Shown here in pieces: positions 1-5,806 of a stretch of DNA of 9,954 bases. The stretch spans positions 1-9,954 of the forward strand of contig CBHROW010000200.1 in the NCBI GenBank assembly GCA_966080355.1. Direction: 5' to 3'. Below the pieces are notes generated by a model that was not told where the DNA came from, did not search any database, and worked only from the letters and a program-made list of their open reading frames with translations. Source of the stretch: Chryseosolibacter sp966080355 (GTDB taxonomy: Bacteria; Bacteroidota; Bacteroidia; Cytophagales; Cyclobacteriaceae). Within the stretch, counting starts at the first letter, position 1. Every line of letters starts with the position of its first letter. Position numbers and translations under genes: made by a program.

Positions 1-434
1 GGCAGGTTTTCAATTTTGTTTCCAGCTACCGCAGATGCGCGCTCAATCGCCTTGCGATTCGAATGCCCTTTCTGATTGACTTTTGATTGTCCCTCTATAT
101 TGTTTTCAGCCACCGCTTTCTGCTCTTGCACATTTGCATTTTGTTTTTCCTGAATTTTCGCAGTCTCGTTGGTATCCACCTCACTCGCTTTCTGCTTTTT
201 GCTTTCTGCTTTCTGCTTTGTAACTCCCGCAATCCGGTCATCGACTGAAACATTCTTCATCACCCACACTCCTGCCAACGCAAGCACGAGCAATGATGCC
301 GCAATCTTCAGCCAAAGTCCCTTATCGTTTTTTTTATCGAGTCTGGCTTCCACTTTGTTCCAGGCCCCCGCAGGTACCATCGGTTGATACGCGTGAAGTT
401 TTTCCCGGAAGAATTTGTCAGGTTGCTGATTCAT
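1..434 (-). CDS. Putative anti-sigma factor, single-span membrane protein (partial, C-terminus beyond left edge)
   Basis: Reading the minus strand from the ATG at 434 gives 144 codons open to the window edge. The protein starts MNQQPDKFFREKLHAYQ, has a cytosolic segment of about 40 residues with a conserved-looking VPAGAWNKVEARL stretch, then one hydrophobic span at about residues 41-59, and then a long Lys/Gln/Glu-rich hydrophilic part that would lie in the periplasm. This matches the layout of proteins encoded directly after ECF sigma genes in Bacteroidota, which hold the sigma factor at the membrane. No zinc-binding HxxxCxxC motif is visible, so it is not a classical ZAS anti-sigma factor. 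The start codon lies inside the sigma gene (17-nt overlap), so translation is probably coupled. Residues 73-83 are encoded by a heptanucleotide tandem repeat and read as a low-complexity KQKAESKKQKA stretch. The anti-sigma role is inferred from position and topology only. Confidence 0.72.
   Translation of the reverse strand, partial: MNQQPDKFFREKLHAYQPMVPAGAWNKVEARLDKKNDKGLWLKIAASLLVLALAGVWVMKNVSVDDRIAGVTKQKAESKKQKASEVDTNETAKIQEKQNANVQEQKAVAENNIEGQSKVNQKGHSNRKAIERASAVAGNKIENL
188..220. repeat. Heptanucleotide tandem repeat, (CTTTCTG) x ~4.7
   Basis: Read on the plus strand, the units are CTTTCTG (188-194), CTTTTTG (195-201), CTTTCTG (202-208), CTTTCTG (209-215) and a partial CTTTG (216-220). 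The tract lies within the putative anti-sigma gene, just after its membrane span. The unit length is not a multiple of three, so gain or loss of one unit would shift the reading frame. Confidence 0.85.
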
Positions 435-1005
435 CGTTGCTGATTTTTGATTTCACTGTATAATCGTTCTCCACTAACATCTTTTGTAAATACACTCTTG
501 CTCGGCTGAGCTGTGACTTCGAGGTGTTCTCGCTGATGCCGAGCTGCTCGGCAATTTCCTTGTGAGAATAGCCATCGATCGCATACATATTGAACACCAC
601 GCGATAGCCGGCAGGAAGTTCCTGGATCATCTTCATCAGGTCCTCCGCTTCGAGGTGGTCGCTGATGCGGTCATAGTCTGGTTCGCGCTCGGCTTGTTCA
701 AGCTCGGTTTCGAGATACATCGTTCGGCTCTTGCGAAGGAACGTGAGTGCCTCGTTCACCATGATCCTGCGAATCCAGCCTTCGAAGCTTCCTTCTCCTT
801 TGAATTGTTCGATTCGTTCGAAAACTTTTGTAAAGGCGGTCACCAGGATGTCCTCTGCTTCCATGGAATGGCGCACATACCGGTAGCAGATGGCATACAT
901 CTTTGAAGAATAGAGATCAAAAAGTTGCTGCTGAGCGCTGCGATCGCGCTTCAGACAACCTTTGAATAGTTCTTCTTCCTTTGCCCGGTAAATTTTAAAT
1001 TCCAT
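418..1005 (-). CDS. ECF-type RNA polymerase sigma factor (RpoE-like, sigma-70 family)
   Basis: This 195-residue protein has the two domains of an extracytoplasmic-function sigma factor. Region 2 covers about residues 24-92: the AEDILVTAFTKVFERIEQF segment is the core-binding and -10 recognition part, followed by FEGWIRRIMVNEALTFLRK. Region 4 covers about residues 118-175, with LPAGYRVVFNMYAIDGYSH and the helix-turn-helix KEIAEQLGISENTSKSQLSRAR that contacts the -35 element. The length is normal for the family and no region 3 is present. It would direct core RNA polymerase to a small regulon. The 3' end overlaps the putative anti-sigma gene by 17 nt, and an ECF-like promoter ends about 17 bp before the ATG. 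No Shine-Dalgarno sequence is seen before the start, as is usual in Bacteroidota. The family call is secure; target genes are unknown. Confidence 0.95.
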   Translation of the reverse strand: MEFKIYRAKEEELFKGCLKRDRSAQQQLFDLYSSKMYAICYRYVRHSMEAEDILVTAFTKVFERIEQFKGEGSFEGWIRRIMVNEALTFLRKSRTMYLETELEQAEREPDYDRISDHLEAEDLMKMIQELPAGYRVVFNMYAIDGYSHKEIAEQLGISENTSKSQLSRARVYLQKMLVENDYTVKSKISNDESAT

Positions 1006-1021
1006 TTAAGGGTTCTGGTGA

Positions 1022-1050
1022 TAAGATGCATATACGCATCCCACCGTTGC
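1022..1050 (-). promoter_or_regulatory. Candidate ECF-sigma (autoregulatory) promoter of the sigma/anti-sigma operon
   Basis: On the minus strand, GCAAC (1050-1046) is followed after 17 nt by CATCTTA (1028-1022). An AAC-containing -35 and a CGTCTTA-like -10 are typical of ECF-dependent promoters. Transcription would begin near 1013-1016, about 10 nt before the ATG at 1005. That this promoter is served by the sigma factor it precedes is inference from position. Confidence 0.55.
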
Positions 1051-1067
1051 ATGGGTAAAGTTCTTTT

Positions 1068-1095
1068 TTAGCCACCAAGGCACAAAGTCCCTAGG
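1068..1095. repeat. Short CACNAAGG/CACAAAG-type repeat relic
   Basis: The plus strand reads GCCACCAAGGCACAAAGTCC, preceded by a T-rich stretch. It contains two degenerate 8-9 bp units (CACCAAGG and CACAAAGT). Sequences of this kind occur as dispersed intergenic repeats in many Bacteroidota and other genomes, but only this short piece is seen here. It sits just upstream of the sigma-gene promoter. Confidence 0.35.
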
Positions 1096-1129
1096 GCATT
1101 GAGAATAGAATGGGATTTTCCCGGTCGAC

Positions 1130-1154
1130 AAGCTTTTCGAGCCTTCAAAAGCTT
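1130..1154. repeat. Perfect 8-bp inverted repeat (hairpin)
   Basis: AAGCTTTT (1130-1137) and AAAAGCTT (1147-1154) are exact reverse complements separated by 9 nt. A second, competing 5-bp stem is possible between GCCTT (1141-1145) and AAGGC (1158-1162). It lies between two divergent promoters. A role as operator or RNA structure cannot be decided from the sequence. Confidence 0.5.
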
Positions 1155-1175
1155 AAAAAGGCCATTTTTAGGGGA

Positions 1176-1207
1176 ATTGACAGCGTTTTACGGATTTTAT
1201 AACTTCG
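1176..1207 (+). promoter_or_regulatory. Candidate housekeeping (Bacteroidota-type) promoter for the small membrane-protein pair
   Basis: ATTG (1176-1179; consensus -33 TTTG) is followed after 20 nt by TAACTTCG (1200-1207), which matches seven of eight positions of the TAnnTTTG -7 element. The predicted start of transcription, near 1214, lies shortly before the TTG start codon at 1232. The same stretch also shows TTGACA and TATAAC, but only 15 nt apart. Confidence 0.4.
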
Positions 1208-1231
1208 ATCAACCTAAAAAAAATTCACAAA

Positions 1232-1480
1232 TTGCAATTACCTGAAATCGACCGAGTAAAAGAGCAAATTCGGTTTAATACCGAGATGTTGAAGTTGTTT
1301 GCTGTTGTGTTAACCGGAACAGTTGGCGGAATTTTGGCGTTATTAATCGAGCGAGTTGACACGGGAATTGAATTTGTTTGCTTGACAGGAGGTATGATTA
1401 TGGCGCCTGTTTTCGTTGTTGTATCTTATAGACTTTACACAATCACTCAAAAATTGATCCGGCATGGAAAGCAAGTATGA
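1232..1480 (+). CDS. Small membrane protein, two predicted spans, unknown function
   Basis: The frame encodes up to 82 residues from a TTG at 1232. It opens with a charged amphipathic stretch (LPEIDRVKEQIRFNTEM), then a hydrophobic segment at about residues 20-40 (LKLFAVVLTGTVGGILALLI), a short loop with ERVDTG, a second hydrophobic segment at about 47-68, and a basic tail TITQKLIRHGKQV. Charge distribution predicts both ends in the cytoplasm. The frame is open back to a stop at 1178-1180 with no upstream ATG; the first ATG is residue 19 (position 1286) and would remove the charged N-terminal segment, so TTG 1232 is preferred. Its 3' end overlaps the next gene by 17 nt. I recall similar small two-span proteins annotated as hypothetical in Bacteroidota, but I cannot name a family. 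No biochemical function can be stated. Confidence 0.7.
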   Translation: MQLPEIDRVKEQIRFNTEMLKLFAVVLTGTVGGILALLIERVDTGIEFVCLTGGMIMAPVFVVVSYRLYTITQKLIRHGKQV

Positions 1481-1604
1481 TCTGATCGCTTCGATAATTG
1501 CAGCAATTGTATTTGCCGGGCTAATTATTCCCCTCTTACGCTACCTCAGGTATCTAAACAAAGAAGACAAGCGTCTCACTGACATTCACAATAGCAAGGT
1601 CTAG
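1464..1604 (+). CDS. Very small membrane protein, one predicted span, unknown function
   Basis: The ATG at 1464 opens a 46-residue frame ending in TAG. The protein begins MESKYDLIASIIAAIVFAGL, has a single hydrophobic segment at about residues 7-25, and then a highly charged tail (RYLRYLNKEDKRLTDIHNSK). The start lies inside the preceding two-span protein gene (17-nt overlap, +1 frame shift), so translation is probably coupled to it, which argues that both are real genes. The basic residues after the span suggest a cytoplasmic C-terminus. The protein is too short for confident family assignment. It may be a partner of the upstream product in the membrane, but that is inference from overlap alone. 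Confidence 0.62.
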   Translation: MESKYDLIASIIAAIVFAGLIIPLLRYLRYLNKEDKRLTDIHNSKV

Positions 1605-1711
1605 ACTTATAATTTTCCTTGTAGAGGCCCGTAATAAGTTCGTTTACGCGAAATACTTAAGCACCTTCTTTTCCTCGAGCTGCTAGGTTGTTTTTTACAT
1701 TCCGGCAAAAA

Positions 1712-1743
1712 AAAAGCCACTTCCGCGAAGGAAATGGCCTTTT
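1712..1743 (-). terminator. Rho-independent terminator for the padR-pspC transcript (weakly bidirectional)
   Basis: A hairpin is formed by AAAAGCCACTTCC and GGAAATGGCCTTTT with a 5-nt loop, one mismatch and one bulged base. On the minus strand it is followed by a run of nine T (complement of the A run at 1707-1715), an excellent terminator for minus-strand transcripts coming from the PspC gene. On the plus strand only TTTT follows, so termination of the small membrane-protein transcript here would be weaker. Confidence 0.8.
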
Positions 1744-1765
1744 GCTTCAAATTCGCATATTCAGT

Positions 1766-1822
1766 TTACCAGATCACCAGAATGATCAGGTAGACCAGGA
1801 GTAAAAGCAGTAAAAAGATCAT
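1766..1822 (-). CDS. Possible 18-residue hydrophobic microprotein
   Basis: A minus-strand ATG at 1822 opens an 18-codon frame reading MIFLLLLLLVYLIILVIW followed by TAA. The whole product is hydrophobic and long enough for one membrane span. It lies after the PspC gene stop (1888) and ends about 23 nt before the terminator, so it would be on the same mRNA. The frame is open a further 9 codons upstream to a TAG, without another ATG. No ribosome-binding site is visible. With so few codons, chance is a serious alternative. Confidence 0.25.
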   Translation of the reverse strand: MIFLLLLLLVYLIILVIW

Positions 1823-1887
1823 ATAATCAAGGGTTTCAGGGTTGTTGAACTAGACGCTCGGTCAGCATTAAAGTTACAGGTTTAGCC

Positions 1888-4290
1888 TCAATCTCTTCTT
1901 ATCACAGTAGGGCTTCCGCGGAAGTCGACTTTGCTGGCTAATTTCTCTTCAATTTCGAGATTGCCGGTCACGTTCACTTTCGCATTCGATGCGCCCGACA
2001 CCTCAACCATTGCATCGCCCACGTTCAGGTTATACGCCCGTAGTTTTGAAGCCAGCTCCAGGCGAGCCGTCATGTTTGCCGACCGTCCTGAAATGTCGGC
2101 TTCTGACTTGCCGGAAAGGTGAATGCTCAAATCGTTCACGAACAGACCGCCCCGGATATTCACCGGACCGCGCGATTCAATTTCCATGTCTTCACCATTG
2201 AAGTCATCAAAGCGGATGGTTCCGATTCCGGTGGCTTCGAGCTTGGTCAGATTGGGCATTGTTATGTTGATGCGCATCTCTTCAATATTCAGATCGTTGA
2301 TCTGCCAGTTGCGCTTTCTTCCGCTGTATTCAATGATAAGCGTAGAGCCGGAGCGGTAGATCTTATACTTTTCCTTTTCGCGATCCGGACCAACCAACTC
2401 AACTTTGTACTCGCCACCGTTGGAGATCTTCAGGTCGAATTTTCCGCTTACTTCCAGCTCATCAAAGTCACGTATGTCCCTTGCACTTTCATCTCCATCA
2501 AAATCGCTGTTGTCATCGTTTTCATTGGCAGGGCAGGTGATGCACTCAAGTCCGCGTTCTTCCGTCATTTTCCAGGTGTTGCCATCTCTTGAGTTCCAGT
2601 CGATCCACTGGTTCACCATTCGGGAAATTCCTGCGTCCATGGTAAATGGAACGTTGTATGGGATCATGAGTGTCATATCAAGGCGTTGAGCGCGGAAAGT
2701 TGCGTCAGGTTTGAATCTGAGATTGCTGTCGAACGTGAAGATCGAATCGCGCACATCAACGTTATAGTCGACCATTTTGGCATTTTCGATAGCCTTTGCG
2801 CGTGTTGATCCCTGTGCCCTAAAGGTTTGAATCAGTTTGAATTCCTTTCCGTTGTATCCCCTCAGGGTAAGGTTGGTTCCATCATAATCGTCCATACCCA
2901 CTTCATTGATCTTGAGCACTGCGGTTTTCCCGTTGATCGTGTACACATTCTCGATGCGGTATTCACCATTTTCCTTAAAGGAGATCACGATCTTCGGAAT
3001 GCCCACCGCGAGGATGACCATACTTACAAACCAGAGTACAAACAATGTCCATCCGGCAGCGGCACTGAACACGATGCGTTTAGCGATCACCGATGCGCCA
3101 AGCATGATCATGAAGATGCTGGGGATGAGCGAGCCGAGGAATGCTGCGAAGGCTGTCCATGCTGGAAAAGCGTTCATCAATGTTTGGAATGGAATGTTCG
3201 CTTCATTCATTTCGGCCATCCATGGCAGTGAAAATGTTGCCGCTGAAAAAAGCCCGAACAGAATACCGCCCGTAACAATTACCGAGAACGCAAGCCCCAC
3301 GCCCATGATGATGATGACGACACCGATTGCTACGCGAATGACTTCCAGGATCGGGACGAGAATTCTTCCAATACCTGTTAAGATCATCCCGATCAAACGG
3401 AAGGGGAAGAGTAAAATTTTGGTGAGTGTGGTTTCCTCCTTTTCGGGTCTTTCAGTTTGACTTTTTTTTATGGTAGATTCGATATTTGAAAGCGTGACTG
3501 GTTCACCGTGCATTTGCACACGATCGCTGAGCGTTTTTGCTTCCGGAAGTATGATCCATAAAACGATGTAGAGAAACAATCCGATGCCGGCTCCAAAAAG
3601 CAGCAGCACAAAGATCACGCGCACGGCAATGATGTCGACACCCAGAAAGGCAGCGACACCGCCTGAAACTCCACCGATGATCTTCCTCTCGGGATCGCGG
3701 AACATCTTTTTACCGGTTTCGGGTTCGTCAAGATCATATGATCCAGGCACCACGATCCACATCACGATGTAAACAAGCAACGTGATTCCATAAGCGAAAA
3801 ACAGTAATGCAAAGAGCAACCTGATCCAAAGCGGATCGATGCTGAAATAATTTCCGAGGCCGGAGCATACGCCACCGAGGATCTTTCGTTTTTGGTCGCG
3901 GAGTAAACGCTTCGGTTCTGTAAACCGGCTTTGTGGAGGTGTTTGATAGGTTGAGTCTGAAGTATTTTCAGTTCCCGATTCTTCGCGGGTAGGACCGGCT
4001 GACGGGGTTTCCGTTTCCTGATCTTCGGCAGCTTTAAAGTCGCTCACGCTACCCATGGTTGCCACGAGTGCATTCACGTCATCTGCGGTGATCACCTGCT
4101 TTTCTTCATTGAGTTTGGAAAGAAAGATCTCGGCAATCCGGCTTTCGATGTCCGCCAGAATTTCACTGCTGTCTTCGAACGTGGAGAAATATTTATTGAT
4201 GGAGTCGAGATACTTTTTGAGGGTGTCGTATCCGTCTTCTTCAATATGAAAGATGATGCCGCTGATATTGATGCTGATATTCTTTTTCAT
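1888..4290 (-). CDS. Multidomain membrane protein with tandem PspC domains and C-terminal DUF2807 (head-GIN) region
   Basis: This protein has 800 residues. Residues 1-90 form a mostly helical cytosolic domain (MKKNISINISGIIFHIEEDG, then LADIESRIAEIFLSKL) seen at the start of such proteins in Bacteroidota. A Ser/Thr/Glu-rich linker follows. Two PspC domains lie at about 127-186 (KRKILGGVCSGLGNYFSIDP, ending VMWIVVPGS) and 195-252 (ERKIIGGVSGGVAAFLGVD, ending VLWIILPEA). Hydrophobic spans follow at roughly 294-350, 370-400 and 405-435. The C-terminal part carries a CxxC pair (Cys583, Cys586), an acidic Asp/Asn stretch at 591-605 and, from about 608 to 785, a repetitive beta-rich region typical of DUF2807 (FDELEVSGKFDLKISNG, later LEATGIG and VEVSGASNA). 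PspC was first known in the phage-shock membrane-stress response; the function of this fused form is not established. It starts 19 nt after the padR stop, so the two form an operon. No signal peptide is seen. Confidence 0.92.
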   Translation of the reverse strand: MKKNISINISGIIFHIEEDGYDTLKKYLDSINKYFSTFEDSSEILADIESRIAEIFLSKLNEEKQVITADDVNALVATMGSVSDFKAAEDQETETPSAGPTREESGTENTSDSTYQTPPQSRFTEPKRLLRDQKRKILGGVCSGLGNYFSIDPLWIRLLFALLFFAYGITLLVYIVMWIVVPGSYDLDEPETGKKMFRDPERKIIGGVSGGVAAFLGVDIIAVRVIFVLLLFGAGIGLFLYIVLWIILPEAKTLSDRVQMHGEPVTLSNIESTIKKSQTERPEKEETTLTKILLFPFRLIGMILTGIGRILVPILEVIRVAIGVVIIIMGVGLAFSVIVTGGILFGLFSAATFSLPWMAEMNEANIPFQTLMNAFPAWTAFAAFLGSLIPSIFMIMLGASVIAKRIVFSAAAGWTLFVLWFVSMVILAVGIPKIVISFKENGEYRIENVYTINGKTAVLKINEVGMDDYDGTNLTLRGYNGKEFKLIQTFRAQGSTRAKAIENAKMVDYNVDVRDSIFTFDSNLRFKPDATFRAQRLDMTLMIPYNVPFTMDAGISRMVNQWIDWNSRDGNTWKMTEERGLECITCPANENDDNSDFDGDESARDIRDFDELEVSGKFDLKISNGGEYKVELVGPDREKEKYKIYRSGSTLIIEYSGRKRNWQINDLNIEEMRINITMPNLTKLEATGIGTIRFDDFNGEDMEIESRGPVNIRGGLFVNDLSIHLSGKSEADISGRSANMTARLELASKLRAYNLNVGDAMVEVSGASNAKVNVTGNLEIEEKLASKVDFRGSPTVIRRD

Positions 4291-4309
4291 ATCGGTTCGT
4301 GTCGTGAAA

Positions 4310-4645
4310 TTAAGCGTTTGATTTTGAAGTGATCATTTGCGTGGAGTGAACAAGCTCATCCCAGGTCTCTGTCAGGTTCTGCAAAAACTTACTTCCCTTA
4401 TCAGTCAGCTTGTAATATTTTCTTGGCGGCCCCGATTTGGATTCAATCCACTTGTACTCCAAAAGGCCGGCATTCTTCAGACGCGTGAGCAAAGGATACA
4501 AAGTGCCTTCCACCACGATCATTTTGGCCGCTGTGAGTTCGTCCAGCATATCGGAAGCGTATACTTCCCCGCGAGAAATGATGTGGAGGATGCAGTACTC
4601 AAGAATTCCTTTTCTCATTTGTACTTGCGTGTTTTCGAGGTTCAT
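4310..4645 (-). CDS. PadR-family transcriptional regulator
   Basis: The product has 111 residues from the ATG at 4645 (MNLENTQVQMRKGILEYCIL). It is a PadR winged-helix protein: the N-terminal helices end in EVYASDMLDEL, the recognition region is VEGTLYPLLTRLKNAGLL at about residues 45-62, and the wing includes SGPPRKYYKLTDKG at about 71-84, all family hallmarks. The C-terminal dimerisation helix is short, as in the small (s1) PadR class. An in-frame ATG at 4672 would add nine residues (MHRLNKIGC), but the family normally begins at MNxENTQ, so the inner start is preferred. It precedes the PspC gene by 19 nt, an arrangement common in Bacteroidota, and probably represses this operon, as PadR proteins usually do, with release by ligand or stress. 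The inducer is unknown. Confidence 0.93.
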   Translation of the reverse strand: MNLENTQVQMRKGILEYCILHIISRGEVYASDMLDELTAAKMIVVEGTLYPLLTRLKNAGLLEYKWIESKSGPPRKYYKLTDKGSKFLQNLTETWDELVHSTQMITSKSNA

Positions 4646-4675
4646 ACATCCAATTTTGTTGAGCCTATGCAAACA

Positions 4676-4737
4676 CTGTACAGAAAAGTACTATGTATGG
4701 CCAAGTACCTTGAAAATTTCAAAAAAATACCTTGAAA
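4676..4737 (-). promoter_or_regulatory. Repeat-rich promoter/operator region upstream of padR
   Basis: Within 62 bp lie the 10-bp direct repeat TACCTTGAAA (4706-4715 and 4728-4737, start-to-start distance 22 bp), the inverted repeat TTGAAA-A-TTTCAA (4710-4722), the 7-mers AAGTACT (4686-4692) and AAGTACC (4703-4709), and the palindrome CTGTACAG (4676-4683). On the minus strand TACTTTTC (4691-4684) fits the TAnnTTTG element with one mismatch. PadR regulators commonly bind inverted repeats in their own promoters, so these are candidate operators; which element is bound is not known. Confidence 0.5.
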
Positions 4738-4763
4738 CTGCAAAATTGGCGTAAAAACGAGGG

Positions 4764-5687
4764 TTAAGCTTCCCGCAAGTTTACCAAATACTCTCGCAAC
4801 TTCCGCGATTCTTGTTCATAATTGAACATTTTCAAATCCTGCCTGTACATTCTTGTAACCAGGTCGAAGGTTTCCAGATCGTAATACGCGCGGTAATCGT
4901 AAGACTGGGGACTTTTATTCAGCACATGGGCTTCGAGGGTATATAATGCAAGAAACGCGTTCACCTCATCGACCCGTTCGAGCTTCAGCGTAACAATGTT
5001 TGGATTCCTGCGGGTGTAGAAATCGATAAAGAAGTGCTGTGGTTTGAAGTGCTGGTCTTTGAGCAGATCCGGGATTCCGGAAATGCGCGTAACGAACTCA
5101 GGAAATGTGAGATCGGCCGACAGGATTCCGAATAGGTAATCATTATAAATATTGTCCCTCGCGGTAGCTCCGAAAAAATCCCGATAGACGGATACCAGCC
5201 GGGCATATGGATTCCTGACCACCGTGAAGAAAATATCATTGCTGTCGACCGTGCCCACATGCCTGCGGATGTTTGCATCGGTAATGAAGTTGATTTCTTT
5301 TTCCGACAAAGGAATCGCTTTCAGACCGGGATACATCGCCTCCAGCAAAGCATAACTTATTGAGGTGCTCGCTGATTTTGGAATTCGGATGTAAGACAGG
5401 TTGAGGAATGGCGCATGCAGATGACCACCATGAGGTGTAACGCTATGCCGAAAATAAACGGATTGCGTGATGAGCATTTTCAGGTAAGAATTTTTCATCA
5501 ACACCAATCTCAATTCATGAAACCATACCAGTGGGTTCATGAGACTCGAAGATTTCGGAACAAAAGACTGGAGGTTTGCGAGTGCCTCTTTTCGTTCGGC
5601 ATTGAAGTCACGGGCAGAGTGTTTCAACCGGCCATAGCGGAAGAACATTGGGAACAATTTGAACGGTTGAAGAAGTTTTTCGATCAC
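4764..5687 (-). CDS. Sulfotransferase family 2 protein (PAPS-dependent, probable carbohydrate sulfotransferase)
   Basis: This 307-residue protein has both PAPS-binding signatures. The 5'-phosphosulfate loop is at residues 100-110 (IRIPKSASTSI, Lys104), directly after a beta strand; the 3'-phosphate loop is at about 154-172 (FTVVRNPYARLVSVYRDFF, Arg158 and Ser165). HFKPQHFFID (213-222), LKLERVDEV (234-242) and the C-terminal pattern YYDLETFDLVTRMYRQDLKMFNYE fit the Sulfotransfer_2 group, whose members transfer sulfate from PAPS to sugar hydroxyls. There is no clear signal peptide or membrane span, so a cytosolic enzyme acting on a glycan precursor or an activated surface sugar is plausible. 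The start used is GTG (5687), just after a stop in frame; the first ATG is at 5648 (residue 14), still well before the catalytic loops. No glycosyltransferase genes are visible nearby, so the acceptor is unknown. Confidence 0.87.
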   Translation of the reverse strand: MIEKLLQPFKLFPMFFRYGRLKHSARDFNAERKEALANLQSFVPKSSSLMNPLVWFHELRLVLMKNSYLKMLITQSVYFRHSVTPHGGHLHAPFLNLSYIRIPKSASTSISYALLEAMYPGLKAIPLSEKEINFITDANIRRHVGTVDSNDIFFTVVRNPYARLVSVYRDFFGATARDNIYNDYLFGILSADLTFPEFVTRISGIPDLLKDQHFKPQHFFIDFYTRRNPNIVTLKLERVDEVNAFLALYTLEAHVLNKSPQSYDYRAYYDLETFDLVTRMYRQDLKMFNYEQESRKLREYLVNLREA

Positions 5688-5766
5688 AAGAGAAAGATAT
5701 TACAATCCCTGGAATTCGGAATTTACTTTCTCGCCCGGGCCCGTATTAAGTCGGGTAATCTGTGCG

Positions 5767-5774
5767 TATATTTG
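5767..5774 (+). promoter_or_regulatory. Candidate -7 promoter element of the PorU-like gene
   Basis: TATATTTG is a perfect match to the Bacteroidota TAnnTTTG -7 element. Transcription would start near 5780, giving a leader of about 27 nt. A matching TTTG -33 element at the expected distance is not seen, so support is limited. The 119 bp between the two divergent genes also contain the GC-rich palindrome CGGGCCCG (5736-5743) without further obvious signal. Confidence 0.4.
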
Positions 5775-5806
5775 AAGGTTAAACTGAAGGGGATCGGACC
5801 AAATTC

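Noticed and set aside
562..906. Plus-strand open frame of 114 codons
   Set aside because: It lies wholly antisense to the well-supported ECF sigma factor gene and has no recognisable domain.
1177..1205. TTGACA/TATAAC as an enterobacterial-type promoter
   Set aside because: The spacing is only 15 nt and the organism appears to be a Bacteroidota member, where the TTTG/TAnnTTTG pattern applies; the latter reading of the same DNA was kept.
2119..2592. Plus-strand open frame of 157 codons, and others at 2827-3231 and 2906-3460
   Set aside because: All are antisense to the PspC/DUF2807 gene, overlap each other in different frames and show no family motif.
4646..4672. Upstream ATG at 4672 as the padR start
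   Set aside because: The extra nine residues do not resemble PadR proteins, which typically begin at the inner methionine, and the stretch runs into the promoter repeats.
4337..4754. Two plus-strand open frames opposite padR
   Set aside because: They mirror the PadR coding sequence and its promoter; PadR motifs on the minus strand are unambiguous.
4985..5278. Minus-strand open frame of 97 codons in another frame of the sulfotransferase gene
   Set aside because: The sulfotransferase frame carries both PAPS-binding loops; this frame has only low-complexity Ser/Ile-rich sequence.
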